Below, in pieces: positions 6,675-13,111 of a stretch of DNA of 13,111 bases. The stretch comes from Synergistaceae bacterium (GTDB taxonomy: Bacteria; Synergistota; Synergistia; Synergistales; Synergistaceae), in assembly GCA_031290815.1 (NCBI GenBank), contig JAISLO010000150.1, positions 1 through 13,111 on the forward strand, written 5' to 3'. A model generated the notes under the pieces. The model saw only the letters and a program-made list of their open reading frames with translations. It was not told where the DNA came from and searched no databases. Each line of letters starts with the position of its first letter. Positions within the stretch are counted from its first letter, which is position 1. The translations under genes were made by a program, and so were the position numbers.

Positions 6675-8135
6675 TCACTCAAAGATCCGCGCGCCCTTTC
6701 TGCGCTCTGCGGGCAGCAAGTTGATCGCCGGATATTCGAATGCTTTCAGTCTTTCCGGGCTGACGCCGGCCACTGTAACCACGCTCTCTGGGTTTTCGCC
6801 GACGATCGACCCCGGCACCCTGTAATAACGAATATCAAGAGCCTCTATGGATTCTTCCTGAGGGGCGTCCAGCTGAGGTATCCAATCGTATGGCAAGCGG
6901 TAGGCCCTGTATACCATGTTATGTGTGCCGCCCAGCGAGTTTGAGTAGTATGGGTTGATATATTCCCAGACTGTCCTGTGATCGACAGTTACCTCGAAGA
7001 TGCGCCCGTCGGAGCCTTCCGTGATAAGGGTATTTCCGTTGGGCAAACGCTGCGCGGAGCTGACATACGGGCTGTAGAAGCGAAATTCGTCTGAGAAACC
7101 GGCGTTTATTGCGTTGTACTCCCATACGATGTCGAGCGTGACCGGGTTGAATTCCAATACTCGAGAATGATCCCTGCGCACACTGTTCTGCCCGCTTTTC
7201 GATGTCCCGTGAGGCAGACCGTATCCACCCCAGCCGCCGTTGTCGAATACGAGGAGATTGCCTTCGCCGGGCAGCCCTTTGGGGATCATGTGCAGGTGGT
7301 GCTGGCCAATTATCCAGCCAAGCTGTTCAAGCGCTGGAGTCTCTCGGAAATTAGGACCGATACGCCAGACTACCTTTCCCGTCGCCTTGCTGGTTATGGC
7401 GAGGATGTTCGCGTTTCTCGCATCCCAGATGATGTTGTCCGGATGGAAGCGTTCGTCTCCCGAGTCGTACCATTTGTTTGGACCCAAGGTAGAGATGGAA
7501 TTGATGTGGAGCCAGTCGCCTAGCCCTGTCGTCACCACCGACGGGTTCCGGAACAGGACATTTATGGCTGCCTCATCAAAACCGAGTTCGTCGAAATGTT
7601 CGTTCGCGCTCCACTCCCATACGATGTTCCCGCTCCAATCGACCTCGATGAATCGGTCGTCCAGCAGCTTTTTATCTGAAATCCGCTTGTTTTCAACGTC
7701 TTTATGAACGAGAATCAGTGTGTTGCCGCCGTCTGTCTTTGGCTTCGAGAATGGAGAATAATAGCCGACTGTCGAGCCCTCTCGCTGAAAATCGTGGTGC
7801 TGACGGGCGATGTACCCAGACTGCCCATCCGGATCCTTTATGAATTCATTTTTCTCAAATTTCCATACGACTCGGCCATCCCAGTCCGCCTGCAACAAGG
7901 CGAGGTGATCTTGAAAGCCATATCTTGGGTTTCTCGCCCCAGGCGAGCCTAAAACATAACCGCCCGGCAAAATCTTATTTGGAAAACCGAGCAACCTTTC
8001 CCAAAGCTGCACCTCGTTGCCTCTCATGTCGATCAGCAGCGCCCCCTTGGCCGAGGGGAATATCGTGTACCCCGGCCATGATGAAGCCGCGTCGTAATAC
8101 GTCGTGCCCGTGGGGTATATTCTCGGATGCCCCAT
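6675..8135 (-). CDS. Arylsulfate sulfotransferase-like beta-propeller protein (copy 1)
   Basis: This 486-aa protein resembles the arylsulfotransferase (ASST) family, six-bladed propellers that move a sulfuryl group from an aryl sulfate to a phenol through a sulfated histidine, without PAPS. Repeated blade motifs end in VWKFE, VWEWS, VWRIG, VWEYN and VWEYI. Histidine-rich loops include RQHHD (111-115), DWLHINSI (207-214), ERFHPDNI (228-235) and GQHHLHM (277-283). The protein begins directly with MGHPRIYPTG and has no signal peptide, whereas the well-studied E. coli enzyme is periplasmic. The start at 8135 has GGAGG 8 bases upstream. The stop of the paralogue lies 12 bases before it, so the two are translated in tandem. 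Its function is inferred from family and context. The substrate could be an imported sulfate ester or sulfonate, and a non-enzymatic role cannot be excluded. Confidence 0.83.
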   Translation of the reverse strand: MGHPRIYPTGTTYYDAASSWPGYTIFPSAKGALLIDMRGNEVQLWERLLGFPNKILPGGYVLGSPGARNPRYGFQDHLALLQADWDGRVVWKFEKNEFIKDPDGQSGYIARQHHDFQREGSTVGYYSPFSKPKTDGGNTLILVHKDVENKRISDKKLLDDRFIEVDWSGNIVWEWSANEHFDELGFDEAAINVLFRNPSVVTTGLGDWLHINSISTLGPNKWYDSGDERFHPDNIIWDARNANILAITSKATGKVVWRIGPNFRETPALEQLGWIIGQHHLHMIPKGLPGEGNLLVFDNGGWGGYGLPHGTSKSGQNSVRRDHSRVLEFNPVTLDIVWEYNAINAGFSDEFRFYSPYVSSAQRLPNGNTLITEGSDGRIFEVTVDHRTVWEYINPYYSNSLGGTHNMVYRAYRLPYDWIPQLDAPQEESIEALDIRYYRVPGSIVGENPESVVTVAGVSPERLKAFEYPAINLLPAERRKGARIFE

Positions 8136-8147
8136 TATGATCGCCTC

Positions 8148-9653
8148 CTATTCTCCTGAATCTATGACGCAGAAATTAGACAGCTCGGCTGCCCCGGAGG
8201 GCGAGATGCCGCGGAATGGATCTTCGACTATTTTTTCGCCGCTGCCGGCTATGCCTTCCACTTTAGTGACCTTGCCGCCTGGGCCTGGGGGCGCGCCGGG
8301 AACTCGAAGAGTGCTGACGTTCGCCGCCTCGATCGATGTCTCCTTGGGAGGGGCGAGCTGCGGTATCCATTCGTATGGCACGCGGTAAGCGCGGTACGTC
8401 ATATTATTGACGAGAACGCCGTCGCGGCCTCGGGTAATCGTCCGAAAGTAGGGCGAGACGTATTCCCAGACCGTCTTGTGCTCTGGCGTCACCTCGAACA
8501 GCCGTCCGTCGCGGCCCTCCGTGATAAGCGTGTTGCCGTTCAGAAGACGCTGCGCCGAGCTGACGAACGACGTGTAGAACTTGTACGAATCAAGCGGGTG
8601 AATGTGTCCTGCCTCCCTAGGCGTGTATTGCCACACGATCTCCAGGGTGATGGGGTCGAACTCCAAGATGCGCGAGTAGTCCCGGCGCTGGTTTGCTGTG
8701 CCGTACTTTGAAACCGGGTTCGGCGCGCCATACCCAGCCCAGCCGCCATTATCGTATACCAGGAAATTCCCCTCTCCGGGAAGCCCTTTTTGAATCATGT
8801 GCAAGTGGTGCTGGCCTATGATCTGACCCAATCCGCCGCCAGTCCTATCGAAATCGGGGCCGACTCTCCACACGATCTTCCCCGTCTTTTTGCTTATGAT
8901 CGCCATCACGTTGGCGTTTCGGCCATCCCAAACGATGTTGTCTGGGTGGAAGCGTTCGTCCCCGGCGTCGTACCACTTATTCGGGCCGAGCCTGTTGATG
9001 TTGTTGATGGCGAGCCAGTATCCCTGTCCTCCATGGGCCACATCAGAAGAAGGCTGGCGATGGATCACGTTTTTCGCGGCCTCGTCGAAGCCCATTTCGT
9101 CGAAGTGCTCGTTTGCGTTCCACTGCCAGACTATCTCGCCCTCCCAGGTGACCTCGATGATGGAGCTGTCGAGAAGCACTTTGTCCGATATGATGGGGTT
9201 TACGACGTTCCGGCATACGACCATCAGCGTATTGCCCCCGTCCGCGCGAGGCTCGGCGCCTGGTGAGTAATATCCTGTCGCGGAGCCCTCCCTCTGATAA
9301 TCGTGGTTCTGCCTCGCGATCCATCTTGGTGGTTTTCCAAGATCGGTTATATGCTCGAACCTGTCAAATTTCCAGGCGATGTTTCCATTCCAGTCCACCT
9401 GAACAAGATCGAGGTTGTCAAACGTATGATTTACGGTAGTGCGTTCGCCTGTGCTTGCGATCACATAACCGCCCGGCAAAATCTTCGGAGGGTTTCCCTT
9501 GAGTCCTCGCCAGACTCGAACCTCGTGTCCGTTCATGTCAATGAGTACCACGCCTTTGGCGGACGGCAGGACAGTATAACCGTTCCATGCCGCCTCCCGG
9601 TCGTAGATCGTCACCCCCGTCGGGTATATCGTTGGATGTCCTATTTCCTCCAC
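8148..9653 (-). CDS. Arylsulfate sulfotransferase-like beta-propeller protein (copy 2)
   Basis: This is a 501-aa paralogue of the next gene, alike over nearly its full length by eye (for example GGNTL, NEHFDE, ERFHPDNI, GQHHLHMI, GNTLITEG), so the pair arose by tandem duplication. It has the same propeller motifs and no signal peptide. One difference is clear: copy 1 reads DWLHINSI where this copy reads GYWLAINNI, so a histidine is replaced by Ala215. The GQHHLHM histidines (281-287) remain. The C-terminal 50 residues differ and include a Pro/Gly-rich stretch. The annotated start is GTG 9653, with AAGGAG only one base upstream. The paralogue's ATG lines up with an ATA codon here at 9644, so the original start may have been lost. 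The two copies may differ in substrate, or one may have lost activity. Confidence 0.82.
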   Translation of the reverse strand: MEEIGHPTIYPTGVTIYDREAAWNGYTVLPSAKGVVLIDMNGHEVRVWRGLKGNPPKILPGGYVIASTGERTTVNHTFDNLDLVQVDWNGNIAWKFDRFEHITDLGKPPRWIARQNHDYQREGSATGYYSPGAEPRADGGNTLMVVCRNVVNPIISDKVLLDSSIIEVTWEGEIVWQWNANEHFDEMGFDEAAKNVIHRQPSSDVAHGGQGYWLAINNINRLGPNKWYDAGDERFHPDNIVWDGRNANVMAIISKKTGKIVWRVGPDFDRTGGGLGQIIGQHHLHMIQKGLPGEGNFLVYDNGGWAGYGAPNPVSKYGTANQRRDYSRILEFDPITLEIVWQYTPREAGHIHPLDSYKFYTSFVSSAQRLLNGNTLITEGRDGRLFEVTPEHKTVWEYVSPYFRTITRGRDGVLVNNMTYRAYRVPYEWIPQLAPPKETSIEAANVSTLRVPGAPPGPGGKVTKVEGIAGSGEKIVEDPFRGISPSGAAELSNFCVIDSGE

Positions 9654-9684
9654 TCTCCTTACTAATATCGTTTTTTAGGTAACG

Positions 9685-10470
9685 TCAGCCCTTTACGCCA
9701 TATCGCCGGAGGATGGTTCTGCCAAAGAAACGAAGGAGTCTGTCCGACAGATAACCCGACAACCCGAGCGTCAAGATGCCCACGAATATCCAGTCGGTCC
9801 TGAAGTAAAGCCTCGAGGTATAGATCAGATATCCTATTCCGCTCTGCGCCGCCAGCATCTCGGCGGCAACGATAGATATGATCGCTCCCGACAGCCCGAG
9901 CCGTATGCCTGTGAAAATGTAAGGCACGGAGGCGGGGATCGTAACGGTGTAAAAGATTTGAAACGGAGAAGCTCCCTGCGATTGCGCAACCTGGATTTTT
10001 ATCTCGCTGATGCCAGCAACGCCTGCGATTGTGTTGATAATCACAGGGAAAATCGTCGCGTACACGATAATAGCGATCTTCGATTCCTCTTCCACTCCAA
10101 ACCACATCAGAAACAGCGTCAGAAATCCGATCGCCGGCACAAATCGAAAGAAATTTATAAAGGGTTCTAAGATCTCCCTCGCCAAGACAAATTGACCGAC
10201 GATCAATCCTATCGGGACAGCGCATACAATTCCAATGCTCCAACCGACAAATATTCTCATGAAACTTATCGCGACGTAGTCGAACAGCACTCCATTTCTA
10301 ACAATCTCCCATCCCCCTTTCAAGGTCTGTGCCGGTCCCGGCAGGAAATCGGCGTCATTGAACAGCGAGGCCAATTGCCATAAGGCTGTTATCAACACGA
10401 ATGTAACGGCGCCTTTTTTCAACAAAACGTCGAAAATTTTATTTTGTCTCATCTTCTCCAACCGACTCAT
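9685..10470 (-). CDS. ABC importer permease, SsuC/TauC type
   Basis: This is a 261-aa integral membrane permease with about six hydrophobic segments, the usual size for the sulfonate/nitrate/taurine group. The cytoplasmic EAA loop that contacts the ATPase is visible as AQSQGASPFQIFYTVTIPAS, followed by GIRLGLSGAI. The start at 10470 is supported by GGAGAG (10475-10480); the longer frame from TTG 10482 uses that site as coding sequence. The ATPase gene ends 15 bases upstream and the sulfotransferase-like pair follows 31 bases downstream. With the ATPase and the substrate-binding protein, it would import a small anion such as a sulfonate or sulfate ester. Substrate identity is an inference from context. 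Confidence 0.9.
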   Translation of the reverse strand: MSRLEKMRQNKIFDVLLKKGAVTFVLITALWQLASLFNDADFLPGPAQTLKGGWEIVRNGVLFDYVAISFMRIFVGWSIGIVCAVPIGLIVGQFVLAREILEPFINFFRFVPAIGFLTLFLMWFGVEEESKIAIIVYATIFPVIINTIAGVAGISEIKIQVAQSQGASPFQIFYTVTIPASVPYIFTGIRLGLSGAIISIVAAEMLAAQSGIGYLIYTSRLYFRTDWIFVGILTLGLSGYLSDRLLRFFGRTILRRYGVKG

Positions 10471-10485
10471 ATTTCTCTCCAACCT

Positions 10486-11268
10486 CTATATCTCGTATTC
10501 AATATCGAAGAATCCCTGAATCCGCTGGAAAAAATCGGCGACTTGCGCATTGTCCAGCTTTCGGGGATACGGAACTCCAATGTTGATTGTCTCGAGGATA
10601 GTTGCGTTTGGCGAGCGCGACATTATGCTCACCTTCTGTCCAAGGGAAACAGCTTCCTGTATATCGTGAGTTACGAAGAGAATCGTCTTTCCTGTCTCCT
10701 TCCATATGGCGACGACTTCCTTCTGCATCAGGCGGCGAGTTTGAGCGTCAAGCGCTCCAAATGGTTCGTCCATGATCAAAATCTCAGAGTCGTTTGCTAT
10801 GCTGCGGGCGATTTGCACGCGTTGTTTCATTCCCCCCGACAGTTCGTCAGGGTATTTGTTCTCGTGTCCCTCGAGTCCCACGACCTTGATGCATCTGCTG
10901 ACAATCTCGTCGCGTTCTGCTGTTGGAGTACCTTTGATCCTAAGGCCGTACCCGACATTTTTCCAAACAGTGTTCCACGGGAAAATAGCCGCGTCAGCGT
11001 TTTGGAATACAACGCCGCGCTCCCTCCCTGGCCCATCGATGTTGTGACCGTTCACCGTTATGCTGCCGCCGCTCTTGGGTACAAAACCAGCTATGATATT
11101 GAGCAGCGTCGATTTTCCGCAACCGCTCCACCCAAGGAAAACATGAAACTCCCCTCTCGATATGTCCAGGTTGATATCGTCCAAGATGAAGGTTTTTTCA
11201 CCTTTAGTTTTATCTGATTCATAAGATTTCGACAGATGTTCAATTTTGATTATGATGTCCTCACCCAT
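10486..11268 (-). CDS. ABC importer ATPase, SsuB/TauB type
   Basis: This is a 260-aa nucleotide-binding subunit that powers the importer. It has a complete set of motifs: Walker A GWSGCGKST (46-54), Q-loop Q89, signature LSGGMKQR (143-150), Walker B ILIMDEP (163-169) and the switch histidine H201 in VTHD. The group-typical phrases FPWNTVWKNVGYGL and FGALDAQTRRLMQ place it with nitrate/sulfonate/taurine ATPases. The start at 11268 is chosen because family members begin close to IIIKIEHLSKSYE and a purine-rich GGGGGAAGG lies just upstream; an in-frame start at 11307 would add 13 residues unlike the family. It is the first gene of the operon, about 60 bases downstream of the predicted transcription start. 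Confidence 0.92.
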   Translation of the reverse strand: MGEDIIIKIEHLSKSYESDKTKGEKTFILDDINLDISRGEFHVFLGWSGCGKSTLLNIIAGFVPKSGGSITVNGHNIDGPGRERGVVFQNADAAIFPWNTVWKNVGYGLRIKGTPTAERDEIVSRCIKVVGLEGHENKYPDELSGGMKQRVQIARSIANDSEILIMDEPFGALDAQTRRLMQKEVVAIWKETGKTILFVTHDIQEAVSLGQKVSIMSRSPNATILETINIGVPYPRKLDNAQVADFFQRIQGFFDIEYEI

Positions 11269-11333
11269 TCGCCTTCCCCCATACCAAGCATAACACGGTT
11301 TAAACATATATAAATAATAGGAAAACTATGGTT

Positions 11334-11361
11334 ATTTTACATGCATTACCTATATTGTCAA
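11334..11361 (-). promoter_or_regulatory. Sigma-70 type promoter of the sulfur operon
   Basis: On the minus strand a perfect -35 hexamer, TTGACA (11361-11356), is followed after 16 bases by TAAAAT (11339-11334), which matches the -10 consensus at five of six positions. Transcription would begin near 11327 and give an AT-rich leader of about 60 bases before the ATPase gene. It is the only strong promoter-like pair I see ahead of the eleven genes. The leader is too short and shows no clear riboswitch fold. Confidence 0.7.
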
Positions 11362-11363
11362 GC

Positions 11364-11389
11364 GGATGATTCTGGATGACTCCGGATGG
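11364..11389. promoter_or_regulatory. Three 10-bp-phased GGATG repeats next to the -35 box
   Basis: The plus strand carries GGATGA at 11364-11369, GGATGA at 11374-11379 and GGATGG at 11384-11389, exactly 10 bases apart (minus strand: TCATCC, TCATCC, CCATCC). The array ends two bases before the -35 hexamer, on its upstream side. One unit per helical turn on one face of the DNA, directly upstream of -35, is the usual place for an activator that contacts RNA polymerase. The regulator is unknown; a chance arrangement is possible. Confidence 0.45.
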
Positions 11390-11557
11390 TTTCAATATGT
11401 TTTACAGTGGACAGAATACGGTCAAAGGGACCCAAAAGGGGCCATTGAGGGGCTCTTAGGGTGCGAGAAAGACATAAAGGAAGCGGAAATGGTGGGGTGG
11501 GGAGGCATTCCGGTTTATCCCGGCTCGTGGATCGCGGTAATCCGAACCTGAAATTGA
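11390..11557. other. Gene-free stretch between terminator and operon promoter
   Basis: Together with the leader and promoter, this makes about 340 bases between the two nearest coding regions (11269-11614). A 61-codon plus-strand frame crosses it (11366-11551) but has no ribosome-binding site, no recognisable family and runs over the repeats, so I do not call it. Apart from the outer arm of an inverted repeat (11533-11542) I see no gene or RNA here. Confidence 0.6.
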
Positions 11558-11612
11558 AAAGCCCCTCTGCGCCATAAGTACAGAGGGGCTTTGTATGGAG
11601 TTGATTACCGCG
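11533..11612. repeat. 10-bp perfect inverted repeat flanking the terminator
   Basis: CGCGGTAATC at 11533-11542 and its exact reverse complement GATTACCGCG at 11603-11612 bracket the terminator hairpin. The right arm ends three bases past the stop of the surface-protein gene. The arms could pair to make a larger nested stem around the terminator, or could be ends of a small mobile or duplicated element. Confidence 0.6.
11558..11592 (-). terminator. Rho-independent terminator of the surface-protein gene
   Basis: A perfect 12-bp stem (AAAGCCCCTCTG at 11558-11569 with CAGAGGGGCTTT at 11581-11592) encloses an 11-base loop. On the minus strand it ends in TTTT and lies about 23 bases beyond the stop codon at 11615. 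The A and T runs on the two sides could let it act in both directions, though the plus-strand T run is only three. It insulates the operon downstream from transcription of the surface gene. Confidence 0.9.
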
Positions 11613-11614
11613 TC

Positions 11615-13111
11615 CTAATCCTTGCGGCCCTTTCTTGTCAGCGCGAACGCGGCAGCGGCCAACAGCGTTATCATTGCCGCTCCGGCGTCGCAGCCGCCGC
11701 CGCTGCCCGATGGGGCGACTTCCACTTCGGACAGATCCTTGGTTTGGTCGTCCTTCACTTCGTCCGTTTCGAGTTCGTAGGTGACGGCGTATACCGACAG
11801 GTGCCTGGTCTTGAAGTACGCCGTGTTCCTCTCGTACTTCCTGCCGTTTGTCATCTTCTCGGTGTTTCCGTCCCCGGCAATGTGGACCGCCCATACGCCA
11901 TCCGGTACCTCGCCGGTTTTGAGCGTGTACGGCAGGCCGATGGTCAGCTCGCCCGTCGTCTCGAAATTCTCGGTCTTTGTATTGTTGACGACCACGGACA
12001 CGTCGTAGACCTCGCGGACATTATCGGCATCGGCGGTCAGAACGGTCTTCTGTTCCTCGGTCAGAGTGTTGTCTTCCACTATCGCGTTCGTCTCCTTGCG
12101 CTCAACGTCTATTTCGACCACTTCAGCGCCCGGAGAGGCGGTCTGCGTCTGCGCCAGCAGGTCTGCCATCGCGGCGGTGTCGAGCGTGACCTCGCCGATG
12201 GCGGTGACGATCTTGACGTATTCAACCTCGCTTTCCGCCACGGCTGACAGGTCAGAGACCTGTATCTCCACCTTGACGACTTTGGCGGCCTCGGTGGCGA
12301 CAGTCGGCACTTTGTCAACCTTTATCTCTATCGTTGGCTTCACTGCCTCGCCAGACTCGGTTTCACCGGCGTCGAAGGCAATTTCTACGGCCTGATCGAT
12401 GGCGCTGGTCAGAGTGCCCTCCGGCACGGACACTGAGACCGTTTCCACGCCGGACGCCTCGTCAACCTCAACCTTTACGCTTTCTTCCAGCTTCAAATCC
12501 ACGATGACGGCTGGCGCTTCCGCGTCGTCGCGGTCCACTACGAGCGTCGGAGTCTCCGGCTCGGCGGGGGTATCGGTATCGGTCGAACCGCCGCTTGTGT
12601 CGTCGTCGGCGTCTGAGTCAGATCCTGGATCTGGGGCTGGTGTTGGGTCTGGATCAGGGGCGGGATTCGACGGAATCCTGCCGCCGCCGCCCCCGCCGGA
12701 ACCGCCGTTGCCGGGATTGGAATCCGAGCCGCTGTCAGGCCCCTTGAGCGTCGGATAGCCTTTGCCCGCGACGTACTCCCACGGCGCGTCCTCGCCGGTA
12801 CGGTCCCTGTTCAAGAGAGCCGCCATCTCCGGGCTAGCGAACTCGCCGGCGTTTTTCGATTTGATGACTTCTTTAACAATTTCGGTTCCAAATCCGTCCG
12901 CGCCTCTTAGCGCTGTCACATCGAACAACTCCGTGCCGATGCCTTCGCGGTAATATGTATTCGCGAATAGATAACGTACTTCATACTGGCTAAGAGGACT
13001 GGTGGTGCTCCCGGTCTTCCCGATAATCTTTCCCTTGGCTGATGTTGAGGTGATCTCTCCGTAACTGAATACATCGCTGATATTGAAGTATTCATGTCCC
13101 CAGGGGTACAC
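11615..13111 (-). CDS. Surface protein with Synergist-CTERM tail (3' part)
   Basis: The frame enters from the right edge and has no true start here; 498 residues are visible. Residues 1-124 resemble the last unit of repeat-containing cell-surface proteins, ending in PWEYVAGKGYPTLKG. A disordered linker rich in Gly, Ser, Pro and Asp follows (125-190), then a beta-strand-rich region of about 260 residues, acidic and rich in Val, ending in TRHLSVYAVTYE, a tail seen in many exported bacterial proteins. The last 31 residues are the sorting signal: GSGGGCDAG with C474, a hydrophobic stretch (about 478-491) and a basic end, RKGRKD. In Synergistota such tails are thought to direct processing and anchoring at the envelope. 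Its role is unknown; adhesion or surface-layer function is a guess. It ends in its own terminator and is probably independent of the sulfur operon. Confidence 0.85.
   Translation of the reverse strand: MYPWGHEYFNISDVFSYGEITSTSAKGKIIGKTGSTTSPLSQYEVRYLFANTYYREGIGTELFDVTALRGADGFGTEIVKEVIKSKNAGEFASPEMAALLNRDRTGEDAPWEYVAGKGYPTLKGPDSGSDSNPGNGGSGGGGGGRIPSNPAPDPDPTPAPDPGSDSDADDDTSGGSTDTDTPAEPETPTLVVDRDDAEAPAVIVDLKLEESVKVEVDEASGVETVSVSVPEGTLTSAIDQAVEIAFDAGETESGEAVKPTIEIKVDKVPTVATEAAKVVKVEIQVSDLSAVAESEVEYVKIVTAIGEVTLDTAAMADLLAQTQTASPGAEVVEIDVERKETNAIVEDNTLTEEQKTVLTADADNVREVYDVSVVVNNTKTENFETTGELTIGLPYTLKTGEVPDGVWAVHIAGDGNTEKMTNGRKYERNTAYFKTRHLSVYAVTYELETDEVKDDQTKDLSEVEVAPSGSGGGCDAGAAMITLLAAAAFALTRKGRKD

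Noticed and set aside
11366..11551. 61-codon plus-strand frame in the intergenic stretch
   Set aside because: No ribosome-binding site or family resemblance, and it overlaps the phased repeats beside the operon promoter.
11358..11894. 178-codon minus-strand frame over the terminator
   Set aside because: It runs out of frame across the surface gene's tail and through its terminator, with an Arg-rich composition and no motif.

Overview
The window looks like part of a Synergistota chromosome (relatives of Cloacibacillus/Synergistes). The main clue is the surface protein at the right edge. Its tail has a Gly-rich stretch, the motif GGGCDAG, a short hydrophobic helix and a basic end, which is the pattern of the Synergist-CTERM sorting signal. 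The phylum call is an inference; no rRNA or other marker gene is present.

Every gene I can support is on the minus strand, so the window reads from right to left. At 11615-13111 is the 3' part of a large exported surface protein, closed by a strong rho-independent terminator (11558-11592). A gene-free stretch follows, holding a near-consensus sigma-70 type promoter (TTGACA, 16 bp, TAAAAT) with three 10-bp-phased GGATG units next to its -35 box. Downstream are eleven tightly packed minus-strand genes (11268 down to 247), probably one operon: an ABC ATPase and permease of the nitrate/sulfonate/taurine type, two tandem arylsulfate sulfotransferase-like proteins, the matching substrate-binding protein, a CysM-like cysteine synthase, a JAMM metalloprotease, a MoaD/ThiS/CysO-like sulfur carrier ending in Gly-Gly-Ala-Ser, a MoeB/MoeZ-like adenylyltransferase-rhodanese, a Family 2A encapsulin shell protein, and a SufS-type cysteine desulfurase with a long N-terminal extension of the kind that loads cargo into Family 2A encapsulins. 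A long imperfect hairpin (133-185) follows the last gene, and the first 17 codons of another minus-strand gene start at position 53.

A model (inference): the transporter brings in an organosulfur compound, perhaps a sulfonate or sulfate ester; the sulfotransferase-like proteins handle sulfuryl groups; MoeZ, the carrier, CysM and the JAMM protease make cysteine by the protein-thiocarboxylate route known from Mycobacterium CysO/CysM/Mec; and the encapsulated desulfurase takes sulfur from surplus cysteine into a protein shell. Family 2A encapsulins with cysteine desulfurase cargo are a known class and have been linked to sulfur storage. What stands out is their tight linkage, on one apparent transcript, to a complete carrier-protein cysteine pathway and to an organosulfur uptake module. 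That would give one operon covering sulfur capture, cysteine synthesis, storage and possibly remobilisation.
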